Assembly: GCF_048128805.1 (NCBI RefSeq) | Contig: NC_136000.1 | Coordinates: 9,225,354 to 9,289,353 of the forward strand | Length of the DNA stretch: 64,000 nucleotides | Direction of reading: 5' to 3' | Source of the DNA: Centroberyx gerrardi | Taxonomy: Eukaryota > Chordata > Actinopteri > Beryciformes > Berycidae | Shown here: positions 1 to 11,997 of the stretch, in pieces | Position numbering within the stretch: position 1 is the first letter of the stretch | How the letters are laid out: each line of letters opens with the position of its first letter | Notes under the pieces: model-generated | What the model saw: the letters and a program-made list of their open reading frames with translations, nothing else | Database searches by the model: none | What the model was told of the DNA's origin: nothing | Made by a program: the position numbers and the translations under genes

Positions 1-1590
1 ATTGTTAGACTAGAGTGTAAAAAAGAAGAAAAAAAACATTCATCACAAAACTGAAAACTATCATCCCTTACTGATTTCCCCTGTTAAATCCACATCATTC
101 ATGAAAGGGAGATGAAGGTGAAGAAAAGGTTAAGGAATCATTTTTATGCCTTCAGACAATCGAGACATTGGGTGTACTATATAAGATAGCATGCATGTAT
201 ATTTTCACCTCTTATGAATACTAAATCCATACATTAGCTGTCAATTAGCCCAGAAAATACATTTGACTATGAATTGACTGAAATGAGTCAAATTCAAGTG
301 AAATTTGAATAATAATGCTAAAATGTACATAAATATTGACACATCAAGTAGGGCACAATGAACATTTTAAACAGATAGAGATTCTATTCAGCCTTTATTC
401 ACAACATGCAGTTTTTCCATTATTTAATATTTTGAAAGATTTGGGTTGGTGTTTTGTCTTAAATTTGCAAGAGAGAAGATGAGAGGAAATCGCTGGGTGT
501 TTCTCCCCTTTTACTGAAGGGAATCCAAATGTCTTCCACACATCGCTTCTTAAATTAGGAGTTGTAATCTCCTTGTCAGGCTGAGTGTTTTCTGCCATGA
601 TGCCGCTAGCAAGCATGTGTGTGCCAACAATAACTAGCAGGCTAGTAGAAGAGTATCACAAGAGCGACAGAGGATGAGAGTCTGTGGAGCCGAGGCATGA
701 GGAGCCAGTGATGTGTTCAGTTCAATCAGCTGTAAAAAAAAAAAAAAAAAAAATGCTGTTTTTGACACATTCAATGGGCAGGTTGGGACTCGGATTTCAT
801 GATTTTTTTTTAACACTCGACTCCGATTCGAATAATGGAATTTGTTCTGACAGCCTTACAATGCATACTCACGGCTGAGTGCATGAGAAGGCATTAACAG
901 TGCTAATTTACCCACAGGGCCAAGACAGGCCTTCTTCCGCCTGTCCTGTCCCCATACCTATTCCCATGTTCCCTCTGCATGTCCGCCTCATCCCTTCTGA
1001 CAACTGACTCAGTTTGTGGTGGATCACAAATTCTTAAATAACATCATGCACATGGATATGTTTGGAAATAAAAGCCACCACCCATTTTTTTCCTAAACAT
1101 GTCAGCGTGAACGGAGCAGCATACAAGTGAAATGTCGTCTCCACTTGCCTTCCTGCTGATCATATTCCCAGTGCTCATAAATTAATCATGTGTGATAAAA
1201 TTCGCAGCACTGTCGGGTCTTCTATTCCCCAATGAAAGCACACAGGATGATGCTGTTTGCCTGCAGATGTGGGCAGCGGCAGCCTAGAGGTTAGAAAAGC
1301 AGTTTGATTCCAGCACAGTTTGAGAAAATCTGAGCAGGGAAAGTGAATCTCACAGGGAAAGTCTCTCCCCTCCCTCAACAACTACTGCTGCAGTGCCCTT
1401 GAGCAAGGAATTTGCATGCTGCGTCAACTTTGCCTAAATAAATAAAGGTTAATAAGATGATGTTTTTGTCTCTAGAAAGTAGAAGTCTCCTGTAATAATG
1501 CTTTGGTTTTGTTCTGTAAGTCTTAACTTCTGCAATCTCTTTACCTCTCCCACATCTCCTCCCTCCTGTTTCCTCCCTCCTCATTCCCAG
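1..1590 (+). other. Intron sequence upstream of the first visible ptdss2 exon
   Basis: I see no exon in this stretch. The first visible ptdss2 exon starts at 1591 in mid-protein, so this is most likely part of the preceding intron. It is AT-rich, with an A tract near 734-752 and a C/T-rich tract (about 1545-1590) that serves as the polypyrimidine tract of the exon at 1591. The earlier ptdss2 exons, including those for the catalytic part of the enzyme, must lie to the left of the window. Confidence 0.6.
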
Positions 1591-4500
1591 TTCCTCTTGG
1601 CGGAGCTGAACACATTCTACCTGAAGTTTGTGCTGTGGATGCCTCCGGAGCATTACCTGGTGCTGCTGCGCCTGGTCTTCTTTGTCAACGTGGGAGGCGT
1701 GGCCATGAGGGAGATCTACGACTTCATGGACGACCCGTGAGTGACAGCAGCACGGAGGTGGCAGGTGGAGGGCAGGGGCTGGTTGGGTGCATAGGCTGGT
1801 TAGATGTGCAGGTATATTGAGTAACACTTAAAGGATAGGTTTGGAGATTTTGGACCTATGTATAATTTGTCTCTTGCATACCTGTAGTACTTGGACCTGC
1901 AGAGAATAATGGCTCCAGAGTCAGCTAATGGCGGAATTCATTGCTAGACTATTGCTGCTAATAGTGAGTCCAAATAGGGTTTGTCAAAATATCTGTATAT
2001 CATATGCCAAGTACTACAGGTATGTAAGACAAAAATGATATATACTGTAGGTCCAAAATCGCCAATCTTATCCATTAAGGTCAGCATCCAGTGTCTGAAA
2101 CAAGGTTTCATAACACAAACTACCATTTTTTAGCTCGAGGCGTGTTTTTAGCAAATGGCAATTGACACAAGGACTTTATTTTCACTGAAATAATTGGCTG
2201 TTCCACTGCAACATCACAGCTGACATAAGTATTACATAAACAACTTATGAAAGGACCAATTCACTTTTTATGAATCCACCATGTAGCTGTAATGTAGCTG
2301 TCGTTCAGGCCTTATGAATGTGTTATAAACCAGGTTCAACTGAAGTGTTACTGCAGGTTTATTGTACATGTCAGAATGGATAGCTTGTTACAAGCTGTTA
2401 TACATCTGGTAGTTTCAGCCAAGTTTCAGCCAAGTTCTAACCCTGCTGCTAATTCTCATAAAGCATGAGAAGCCGTGCTTTAATAGTTGCTATGCCAACT
2501 CTTATGGTAAACAGGAAGCTATTTAGCAATCATCCTCCTTCACAGTCTTATTTTTTATTTTTATGTATGTACATTACTTTGTAGAAAGCTTTTCATACAG
2601 TTGTTGTATGAGTCATATTTCCCTTGAGTACTTTATTTACTGCGATTATGGGTATTTTGGTTTTCCCCACATCACCAGCTTACCCATAAACACAAAAAAA
2701 CGCCCTCCATGGTATTACTGCTATACCATAATAACACCTTTTGTAAACCCATACCCTTTTAAATCCTCTGCTCCCCTCAGGAAGTTCCACAAGAAGCTGG
2801 GCCAGCAGGCGTGGCTGGTGGCGGCCATCACAGTGACGGAGTTCCTCATAGTGGTCAAGTACGACCCCAACACCATCCTGCTGCCCATCCCCTTCTTCAT
2901 CATGCAGTGCTGGGTCCTAGGAATCCTCCTCATCCTCACCTGGACCCTGTGGCGATTCTTCATCCGGTAAGCTTGACAGATAGATGGAGAGGGCGGTGGG
3001 TTACTGGGCAAGGGGGGTGGGGGTGGGGATCAAGTCAAATTTATTTACAAAACCCCTTTAGGGGGCTGTTGCAAATTGCTCTGCAGAGAGCAAAGGACAT
3101 AGATGCCAAGAAAAGGGGAAACACTGGTAAAGAACAAAGGTAAAGAAACAATTTTGGTGCATGAAACCCTTTCACAAGTATCACACTTAAATTACAAAGA
3201 TGGTCTGCGCTCAAAAACCAATCTCGAGGCTCACTATGTTGGGGATTCTGTGCGTAGACCACCGAAATGCTAGTGGCGTGCTTTGTTAACAGGGAAGTCA
3301 CAACAGAAGTAGTACTAGTGTTGACATTCTCTGAAGCTCATGTTCTGGATATTTCTCACCACAAATTCAGCGACATCTTGTAGTCTTTATAATTTGGAGA
3401 TGAGGTGTCGTACAAATGAATATATTTGCAAACTTCCTCAGCTTCGATCTGCTCTATGTTGTCTTCACTATCGGCGGACATCAACCGGATGCAGATAGGA
3501 AGCGGGCCAATCACTGTTTTTGCAGTCCTGCGTGCATCTCTCCAAAAATGTAACTGCGCGTAGGACGACGCAAGATTGTGATTGGCCCGCTTCATATTTC
3601 CTCCTACCTGTATCCGGTTAATTAAAATAAGAGTGCAGGAGGTTCACAGAACACACTATCCTCTATACATTACACATATACTGTTTCCATTCAGGGAGCT
3701 TATCTAAAATTTGATGCTTTAGTGCCGTCAAGTTCAGTTAGAAAGGATTTAAAATACTGGTACGGTGAGGTAAGACGGACAGCAGCATTATATTTTGTCT
3801 GTACCACTTTAAAATGGGGCATTCTGCTCTGCATTTTGCAAATAAACAAAAGAATCAAGTATTCAACAAGTGTTTGATGAAACATGCATTGTATAAAGTA
3901 CCATCTAGACACAGTGGTCAGTTGAACTGCATCACTGTGGCTTTACGTGTGAGTGACCCCGTCCAATGTGACTTTTAGCAGCAGGGTCTGTATTTGATTT
4001 TGATTTTCCTCATGACTTCATACAGCGATGGTTTAGCTTATTTTTGGTTTGATTTGGCTTCTGTTGAGTTGTGCTCCTGTCAGGTAAAGCCCCGCCCCAG
4101 CATGTTAAGCTTCTCGTCTGTTCTCTTCCCCTCCTGGACCCCCTCTCCCCATCCTTCCTCCCTCCCTTTCTCCTTCCCTCTGTCCCTTTACTCCCCCCTC
4201 CCTCCCCCCCGTGCTCAGCAGTAATGCAGTAATGTCCATGTCCAGTGAGGTAGGTATAGGAGAGAGGCGCTTGCACCGTCCACTCCCTCCTATCAGCAGT
4301 GTGGTGTTTTTGTTTTTAATTATCTCCATTGTAAGCACTCTCATCACCATTCATATTGTTTGGATCCATATTAATATCCAGAGGGCGTTTGGGATCCTCT
4401 ACAGCACAGATCTCGCTCCACATGGATTAATTTCCTGCATGGCACTTTTCAGTTTTTTGCTGTGGTGAATATTGTCATCTTCATTTTTAGTCATCCCCTT

Positions 4501-6550
4501 CGATCCATTTGTATTATCATTACTTCTACTACAGTCAGTTTAGTCATAAAGAAGACAGCCAGCCTGTGTTGACATTGTAGTTGTGATAGACAAGAGACAG
4601 TAGGGGTTATTGATTGAAAAATAGGGTAGTTGTCTGCACCCCCCCCCTCCGCCCCCTCCCCACACACACTGTCTGCATCAGCATGCCGACTCCTCCCACT
4701 GAACTGCCCATCATCCAATGATAGCCAATCAGATCAGCTCCACCACTTCTCATGGTGCACCTCCTACCAGTCATAATGTACAGTGCATCAAGGACACCGG
4801 ACACTAAAGCATGCCATTTTGAAGTTCTACCAAACCTGGGTCAAATTGTATTTGCAAATACTTTTCATGGTTTGTTTTAGCCTCCTTCAGTACCAGATAG
4901 GTGGGCTTTGCCACATACTGTATGATAATTCACAAAAGCATTTTGACCATCACAAAGTATTTGAAAGTTGTAGTATTTTAGTATACTGTTCTGTTATTGA
5001 TGGCCTACCTGATCTAAATTGTCCCAATGCAGCAAACCCAACCCATCTGCTACTCCAAGCAGATTAAAAACAGAAACAGCTAAGAATTATTTGCAAATAC
5101 CATTTGGCCCAGGTCTGAGTTATAAAGGTTCAGATGTGTCATGTCCTCTCCTGCAACTGTTATACCACAATTAACATCAGCAGGCCAAGGTGAGTATTAA
5201 AGAGATATTTCACTTTACCTCCATAGAAGTTCAGGAGCAGTGATGCTCCAACATTAGCTGTCCCATGATTCACTGTCATTACCAGTAGTCAGGATTTTTC
5301 CCCCAGCTCTTAATGTCACTGATTGCTGTCAGACAAACCTACTTCTTTAAGCATGATCTGGGACACAGAATGGCATCTTACCTTGATTTGCTTTTCTTTC
5401 TGCTTGCAGATGTATGAACGCTACCCAGAGTGGTGTGTTTACATGACCATTCATGAACTATAGAGATATGTGTGCTAATAAACATTTTACTGCAGTGAAA
5501 TATCCTTTAACCCTTAGTTGCGCAGGTTATTGGAACCGGCACTCTCCTGTGTTCGGGTCAAAAATCACCCAAATTAGAATCAATGTCAACTCCATAGGAA
5601 ATGCATAGAGGTCATTTTTGACCCACTTATGGAAACTGAAAAATTAGATCTTTGAGGAATAGCTTTTTTCGATGCAAAAAAAATGTTGATGCGAAAAAAA
5701 CCCAGCTGGGCCATTTTTGATCCACTTATGCATCTAAGGGTTAAAGACCTGGACGCCCCGGATGTGATATCTGATGCTGCACAACTTAATATCTCCACTG
5801 CTGCAGGTGGGAGCGCCAACCTCCTTGAAATCCTTGGACTTGCTTCCCACCATGATGGATTTTAATTACTGTTCATAGTTGACTAATTTACATGGAAGAA
5901 AGTAAAGTTGTCGACAACAGAAACTGACTCCTCTATTAATCCAACTCTTGGCTCCTGGGTTAAGTCGACAAACTTAACAGGCTTATTGTGTTGATGTTAA
6001 ATGGAAAAAAAAAACTGGAGAAGAATCTGATTTGTCCCTCGCCGGTAGCGTAGCCACATCTGCGGTTTATGTGGGCAGGGTGGCAGGAGCCCGCTGAAAA
6101 CAGCTTGCTCACCCGCTGACACTCCAAATGAAACCAACACACGCTTATGAAATATCGATCCATCCCCCCGGTGGGCCTGCTGGAAATGAAAGAACAATTG
6201 AATTTGAAAATGTGCACGTCTGATGCTTCCAGTCTGTTGTCTGGCCTATATTGGAAGTATTTTGTGTGTGTGTGTGTGTGTGTGCATAGGTGTTCTGGCA
6301 CATGGACCTCTGTTGGAAAATGTTCTTAAGTCTTGACAGTTTCTGTAATAATATGTCCTCTCTCCCTCCCTCCCTCCTTTCCTCCCACAGTGATATAACA
6401 CTACGCTACAAAGAGACCCGTCGGCGCAAACAGGAGGTCCCGTCTGACCGGGAGCGGGACCGCCCTCTGGGCAACGGTAGCACGGCAACCCCCTCCGGGC
6501 GGAGCAAACTCAACGGCAGCTCCGAGACGCTGCGGCAGAGGAAGTCCTGA
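1591..6550 (+). CDS. ptdss2: Phosphatidylserine synthase 2, last three coding exons (5' truncated by window edge)
   Basis: The encoded enzyme swaps the ethanolamine head group of phosphatidylethanolamine for serine in the ER membrane. Three exons join in frame: 1591-1736, 2781-2966 and 6391-6550 (stop TGA 6548-6550), all with GT-AG borders. The first reads [20 protein letters not shown] and ends [10 protein letters not shown]; the second includes QAWLVAAI and VVKYDPN, then membrane segments ending WRFFIR; the third begins [10 protein letters not shown] and ends in a hydrophilic, Arg-rich cytosolic tail. These match vertebrate PTDSS2 closely and differ from PTDSS1. About 163 of roughly 480 residues are present. 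The tail after YKETR ([16 protein letters not shown] onward) is fish-like and differs from the mammalian one, which is the variable part of the family. The last intron is 3.4 kb and holds a pyrimidine tract with a possible extra exon at 4222-4249. Confidence 0.95.
1827..2080. repeat. Terminal-inverted-repeat MITE, family A (copy 1)
   Basis: The left end (TTAAAGGATAGGTTTGGAG, then TTTTGGACCTA) is the inverted complement of the right end (TAGGTCCAAAATCGCC, then TTATCCATTAAG). The arms are about 75 bp and also share the inverted segment CATACCTGTAGTACTTGG. It has no coding capacity. A shorter relative lies at 33582-33720. It sits in a ptdss2 intron. Confidence 0.8.
3031..3140. repeat. Dispersed fish-type repeat fragment
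   Basis: The segment starting TCAAGTCAAATTTATTTACA, followed by a CCCCTTTAGGGGG hairpin and GCAAAGGACATAGATGCCAAG, looks like the short retroposon-derived fragments scattered through fish introns. The call is by general appearance only; no second copy is in the window. Confidence 0.35.
3483..3619. repeat. 137-bp imperfect inverted repeat (hairpin)
   Basis: The left arm begins AACCGGATGCAGATAGGAAG and continues CGGGCCAATCAC. The right arm is GTGATTGGCCCG ... CTACCTGTATCCGGTT. The arms pair over roughly 35 bp around a loop of about 55 bp. It could be a very short MITE or a structured intronic element. Confidence 0.6.
4126..4210 (+). repeat. ptdss2: Long pyrimidine tract in the last ptdss2 intron
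   Basis: About 85 nt of almost unbroken C/T (runs such as CCCTCTCCCC and TCCCTCCCTTTCTCC, ending CCCCCCC) lie directly before an AG-rich junction at 4216-4221. Such tracts can form triplex structures and are strong splice-acceptor signals. Confidence 0.7.
5511..5740. mobile_element. piggyBac-like MITE flanked by TTAA
   Basis: A 230-bp element lies between two TTAA tetranucleotides (5507-5510 and 5741-5744). Its ends are CCCTTAGTTGC and GCATCTAAGGG, inverted copies with two mismatches. TTAA duplication is the signature of piggyBac-family transposases. The element is non-coding, and its two halves both contain a TTTTTGAYCCACTTATG motif. Confidence 0.75.
6263..6284 (+). repeat. (TG)n microsatellite
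   Basis: About 11 uninterrupted TG units lie 107 bp upstream of the last ptdss2 exon. Confidence 0.9.
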
Positions 6551-6727
6551 GGGCAGAGCGAGCGGGGGGGGCGGAGCCTGTTGGTCACACTGTCGGCAGC
6601 GGTGCAAGAGAAAGGACAAAGTTACACGATGTGGGGGGGGGGGGTAAAAAAGAAAAAAAAACAAACAATGAAGGAGAAACACGACACAGCAGCACACACA
6701 TAGAGGCAAACGGATCGCAGGTGGAAC

Positions 6728-6751
6728 GTGTGTGTGTGTGTGTGTGTGTGG
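6728..6751 (+). repeat. (TG)n microsatellite in ptdss2 3' UTR
   Basis: About 12 TG/GT units. Confidence 0.9.
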
Positions 6752-9700
6752 TGTAAACTGTTGTTCTTGTGCCTACATGAACCAACTAGAGTCATTCCAA
6801 TGCTGGCTTATTCACTGTTAACACTAGTCACTAAACAAAAAGCAACAGGGAGGGAGGGAGGCAGTCAATTTTCAGCTGGTGCATTGTCTAGTTATCATCA
6901 TACTACAGGGATTTACCTCATTGTATTTTTCTTTTCTTTTTTCTTTTTCTTTTTTAAAAGAGCGTTTGGGGAATTATACGAGGGAGAAGATGTATCTGTT
7001 ATTTATACGATTTTGGGTGATGAATTTTAGGGTTTAGAGGAAGGCTGAATACAAGAGAGGTAGATTAGCGGAAGGAGGGATGGCCTTGTGACCGCAGGGA
7101 ACGGATGGGACAGTTCCGTTGGTCAGTCTGATCTTTAAAGAAGGTAGAGACCAATAACAATCTACTGCAGCCTCCTCGTTCCCAGCTGCACTACACAAAG
7201 AGGTGAGCGTCAGAAGATGCACGGCCGCCAGCCGCTGTAAATATGCTTCGTCCCGTCGTGCGTTTCTCAGATCGGTGCAGATGAGAGAGGGGAGAGTGTG
7301 CCTGACGTGCAGCGATCGATCAGGATTGGATTAGGATTCTGTTTATTGTCCACTGCTATGCAATCGTCAGTATCAACCTGGGACTCGATTCGGCCGGGCA
7401 CAGCATCACCAAGCACCAGTGGAAGAGGAGCTCGACTGATAATGACACATTCCTCTGTCGCGTTCGATTAAATATTCATACGCTTCTATTGGAATATTGC
7501 CGGATTCCTGCAGAAAAGCAACTTTGGAGGAACAACTAGTTTGTTTTCCATTGGTGCCCATGTATTTTTGACATTTTAAAATTGGTTTGGTCCCAGGTTC
7601 GTGATACATTGTTTACATGTGGGAGACAATATCAGCTGTTCATTTACAGTAAAAGGTTTCCCGCACGACTCGGGTGATGTATTGATCACGCATCGCTGGA
7701 CGCTTAGCGACGCTGAGCCTCCAGTGATCGAGTTCCCGGCAGAAGTCTTTCATAGTCCTTAAAACCAACGGGGGTCCTCCCACAGACAGGAAAACTGGCC
7801 AAAGCCACTCTGTCCTTTTAGGCTTTGTTCTTGAAAAGAACGGCAAGTTTGTAAAAAAAGATGTACCATATTCTAGGTATCTAACCGCTGATATACATGC
7901 TGTAAGGAATATAGTTTGGGTGTCTTTTGTAGATGTTTTGTTATTACTGTTGTTATTACTTTAAGGAGAATAGATCATGAACACTAGATTGTACTCGAGT
8001 TGCTTTTCATGAAGTGTGGTCATGAGAAATCCACAGCACTCTAATGAACACATCCAGGACAATCACACTCATGGTAAGCTATGCTCAGTTCCCTTCTGAA
8101 GGAGGCATGCTGGATCGCACACGGTGGCGGAGGTCTCGATGTTCCTCCACTGTAGTAGGAAATGTAACGAGTTCAACCGTTGGCACATTCAGTCAAGTCA
8201 GAATGTGAACCGACATCCGAGTTCAATATTTGAAGCCTTTTATGCCAAAACATTTTAAAATTCTTGAATTTTATTGAGACGTTGTGTTCTGAATTAGCTG
8301 AAGTGGGATGAACGCCAGCCATATGTGGTCAAGGAAAAACTGCGGTATTAGGTTGAGCTGTGTGTTGGATTGGGAAGGGAACGCCCCCCCCCCAGGGTAT
8401 AAACCATTCAAGCTCTGCGGAGCCGCCATATTGCACATGCAATCAGCCAAAGCTTAGAACCCATTCTTGCTAAAGCCATAAGAGCCATCCAGGCCGACTC
8501 GAGCCACTCAAACAGCTGTTAAACTTCATTTAGATTCCTTTTTAAGTTCAACTAAAACAAAGTTTGCAAAGTCCCAAAGCCATCGGAGTCAGTTATGTCA
8601 GCATAACAGCTTTATTTTAATAGACACCAGCGGGTCAGATGGTTGAAACCAAATCTACTTGGGAGTTAGACAATGAAGGTGTGTCCAAACTTGGCCCCGG
8701 CTGCCCGATTTCAACAGCTTTAAAATTGGATGTTACAGTCTGAATATGTGAAAGCGCTTATGTTGGTTGCTTTGATTTCCCCGTCAGTCACAGCTTGTTA
8801 AATGTTCTGAACTTCTCGTCATGCTACAAACCATTTGAATTACATTGAAAAATTTGACATGGACTAATTGAAAATATCATCCTTGCTGCCGAGAAGTCTG
8901 GTTGGATGTTTACACAATTCACTTGCTTTTGTTTATTCACCCTCCGGATGTTCAGCAGACAGAGAGAAGGCATTTCCCCAAAGATTACAGAAGACTAAAA
9001 AGGTTTAGCCTTTGCGCTCGTTGCTTGTCAGTGATCGGTTGTAAAGTTGTGTGTGTCTCATTGTGTCCCAGTGGATGCGTGTCACGCCGTTGATGACAAA
9101 GTAGACGACATCCGTGAATCTAGCTCCAAATTTCCTGTTGTAACCTAGGCCGGTGTGTACTGATGCCATTGTAATCTACTTGTGAATGTAATCCAGCAGA
9201 TCCTACTGTTCAAAGGAAAGGGCGTTTCCTTCACTGCTGATCATTTCTGATCTTTTTTTTTTTTTTTTCTAATCTGAAAACAGGTTGTCATTTGCAATGC
9301 ACATGTAAGGCTCATTCTCTTTTTCCAGAAAGAAGAACGCCCTGCTACTCCAGCCAAGTTGTTTGTTTGCATATTTCGCCCTCTTCTTTGAATATCGAGA
9401 CTGCCGTGAAAATTTAAAACCCTAAAAATGCTGTGTAGCAGACGTGTCCAAGTTTGTACTCGTTATCCTGTGCTGTGTAATTCGGTCTGTCGAGAACTTG
9501 GTAGAAGTTCTAGAGGTTTTTTTTTTTTTAAAGATTTTTAGACATGTGGGCTGGGGATTCAGTGGATATTTGTGCCCATATTCATGCCTTGGATTGGTGG
9601 AAGCCCTTTTGTTTCACATCACTGAATTCGAGGGATAAAAACGAGCTCAAGTCATGAATTTGCCAATCAGTCCAGATATCACAGAATAGTAAATTCAGGA

Positions 9701-10014
9701 ATTGAACTTACTAATGTACCTGTTGAACTAAATTGGAATCCGCCTGCCAAAAACCTGTGTTGGGGTCAACCAGGACTGTTTCTTGGTGTTTGAGGGTTCA
9801 GTGTAGTTCCACCTTGCAGCCACACGGGGGCGGTAGATGTTCTGTTTCTGCCTCTTCCTGTGCGGTCCGTCTCCTTGACAACCATCATGGATAACTTTGC
9901 TGTATAAGCCATTTTCAACTTGGTTTGAGTAAATGTGAACATATTAGCTAAGGATCATAAACAAAAAAAAGAACTGAAATGCTGCTGTACCACATGTTAT
10001 TTTATAATGTTTTC

Positions 10015-10020
10015 AATAAA
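10015..10020 (+). terminator. ptdss2: Poly(A) signal AATAAA, ptdss2
   Basis: A canonical AATAAA follows a T-rich stretch at the end of the proposed 3' UTR. Confidence 0.55.
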
Positions 10021-10040
10021 ATCAACTGAAAACCTGCAGA

Positions 10041-11045
10041 TTTGGTGCAGTCCATGGGTTTGAAATGCTTTTTTTTTTTTTAAACAAATTTGGTGATACC
10101 GATATAAAAGGTATAGTAGTGAAATGAAAAAAGCTACAAAGCTGCACTGTGCTGAAGAGCCTCATGCCCTTTAATCCTCATTCTGGTAAGTAACTTGATT
10201 TTGGAGTTTTGAGATGTGAACACTTGATTAAAATAATTACCAGCCAAAGATACTTTTCAAAAAAGTGCACAAACTGGTGGGAGACACTGACTTTCTGAAG
10301 GATAGTTGACTCTTAAATTGACTTAACGATTTAGTAAAAATGATTCAAACAAGATTTAACAATTTGAAAGAGCAACTGGTCTATAGAGCAACAACATACA
10401 AGTTCCACTACATAAAATACAGGTGTTGTATGTATTTAAAAAGTGCTTCCTCACTTCCTGTAGTTGAGAGCTTGTATCTGGTAGTGTGATGGGATGGCGG
10501 CTGTCAAACTGGGATTTTTCTCTCCCTGCCCACACGGGCTCACTGTCAGCAACATTTCCTCACTGACAGAGGTACCACTGGGTGCTGGTTGCTGGGTGAA
10601 GTGGGTGGCTGACATTTTCTGTCACAAATATTCCACTGACAAGGCCAACCGGTTGGGCAACTATGTCAACCAGACAGCTGAGGCAGTAGTTAAACCCTAC
10701 AACTATGCACCCTTCTTTAAAGTTGACTGGCAAGTTCTTTGGGGTTTTTGTTTTCTTTTGTAGGTTTGTCAAGTGCCAGTATGTCAGATAAAGGTTAGGC
10801 TAATCAAACTTCATATCAACCAAATCAAGTTAATTTATGCCAGAGCAGACTTTCTTTACACTACAATAATTTCTTGCGCAGCTACCCTCCTTCTTGCCCT
10901 ACATGAATTGGTTTTACTTTCTTTGGATGGAAAGGAGTTTTAATTGCTACATCATTTCCTCAACGTCTGACAGGAAATTGCATCGCAGCAGATGGCAGAC
11001 TATATCATGAAGATTATTAGGAGCCCATTAAATTAATAATTCAGC
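10041..11045. other. Intergenic spacer between convergent ptdss2 and tmem168
   Basis: Roughly 1 kb between two gene 3' ends. I see only AT-rich unique-looking sequence and small ORFs without family resemblance. Confidence 0.5.
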
Positions 11046-11051
11046 CAGTTC

Positions 11052-11057
11052 TTTATT
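11052..11057 (-). terminator. tmem168: Poly(A) signal, tmem168 (TTTATT on + strand)
   Basis: It reads AATAAA on the minus strand, about 940 nt beyond the tmem168 stop. I found no other canonical signal between it and the stop codon. Confidence 0.5.
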
Positions 11058-11997
11058 ACACAGTCCAAACTCCATCTGTCACCAAGATAAAGCCCTTTCC
11101 ATATACATAGAAGTGATTAGAATAAGCTTGCATAGCTAAATAATCTTGTAACAAACCCTCATCAGTAAATCAATCACATATGAGATAAATAGTTATCACA
11201 TCTCCACCTGTAGTGCAATCAGCTATACAGTTAAAACTCTTTCTGGACTCCCTGAAACAGTTGGAGTAGATTTAAAATCGCCCCATAAGCATTAGAAAAT
11301 GCTGATACAACAGACGCAGAGCAGTGCATTGTAAATAGTCAAAGCTTTGACCCAATGCAGTTCATAAAATGCATAGTATACAGTACATAGAGGGGTATAA
11401 GAGGAATCATTTCACAATCAAAATACAATATATAATTTAAGCTCTAGAAAAAAAGACCACTTATAATATATAATTCAGATGCCTGAGATCTCACTGGGAA
11501 ATTGTACCACGGCCATTTTGGTTTAAGGAAAACAAGATCAACCCAGCTTGCTTTGATGTTCTTTGGTGATTCTTAAAAGGCACAATGCGAATGTGTGTAA
11601 TTTCAAGGTGGATCTCAATGGTAAATGCAATGCAAAATAAAATGATGTGCAAAATATTTAGCGTGAATGCGTGACAGTCTCATCCCACATACTGGGATGT
11701 CCGTTCGACATGGATGTGCAGATCAAATCTAAAAAACCGACATTCGTAGAACAATTGGAAAAGAATATAAAAACTGGTACTAAAAGACAATATTTTCAAA
11801 ACGCACCTATCAGTAACTAAGTGATTAGCTTTCTCAGTAACTAATACTTGCTGTTCATTGGTTAGTGACGGGTTCACAATCCAATAGCTGCCTCTGCTCA
11901 GAGTCCAAAAAAACCTCAATCTCGCACACCCAAGACAACAATCATAAAAACTGATAAAAAATATTCCCAATCTGTGTGAAATATATTTTATACTTTT

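Larger units (their letters stand above)
6551..10040 (+). other. ptdss2: ptdss2 3' UTR
   Basis: No coding exon is visible between the ptdss2 stop and the AATAAA at 10015-10020, so I read this as a 3' UTR of about 3.5 kb. It contains a G10 run near 6632-6641, a (TG)n tract at 6728-6751 and several short T tracts. I see no conserved ORF in it. The length is inferred from the first good poly(A) signal; shorter forms are possible. Confidence 0.55.

Noticed and set aside
4211-4468. 85-codon open frame with hydrophobic helices in the last ptdss2 intron
   Set aside because: It resembles no known protein, begins at a CTG/ATG inside the pyrimidine-tract junction and is best explained as chance in AT-rich intron. 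Only the 28-nt possible exon inside it is kept as a finding.
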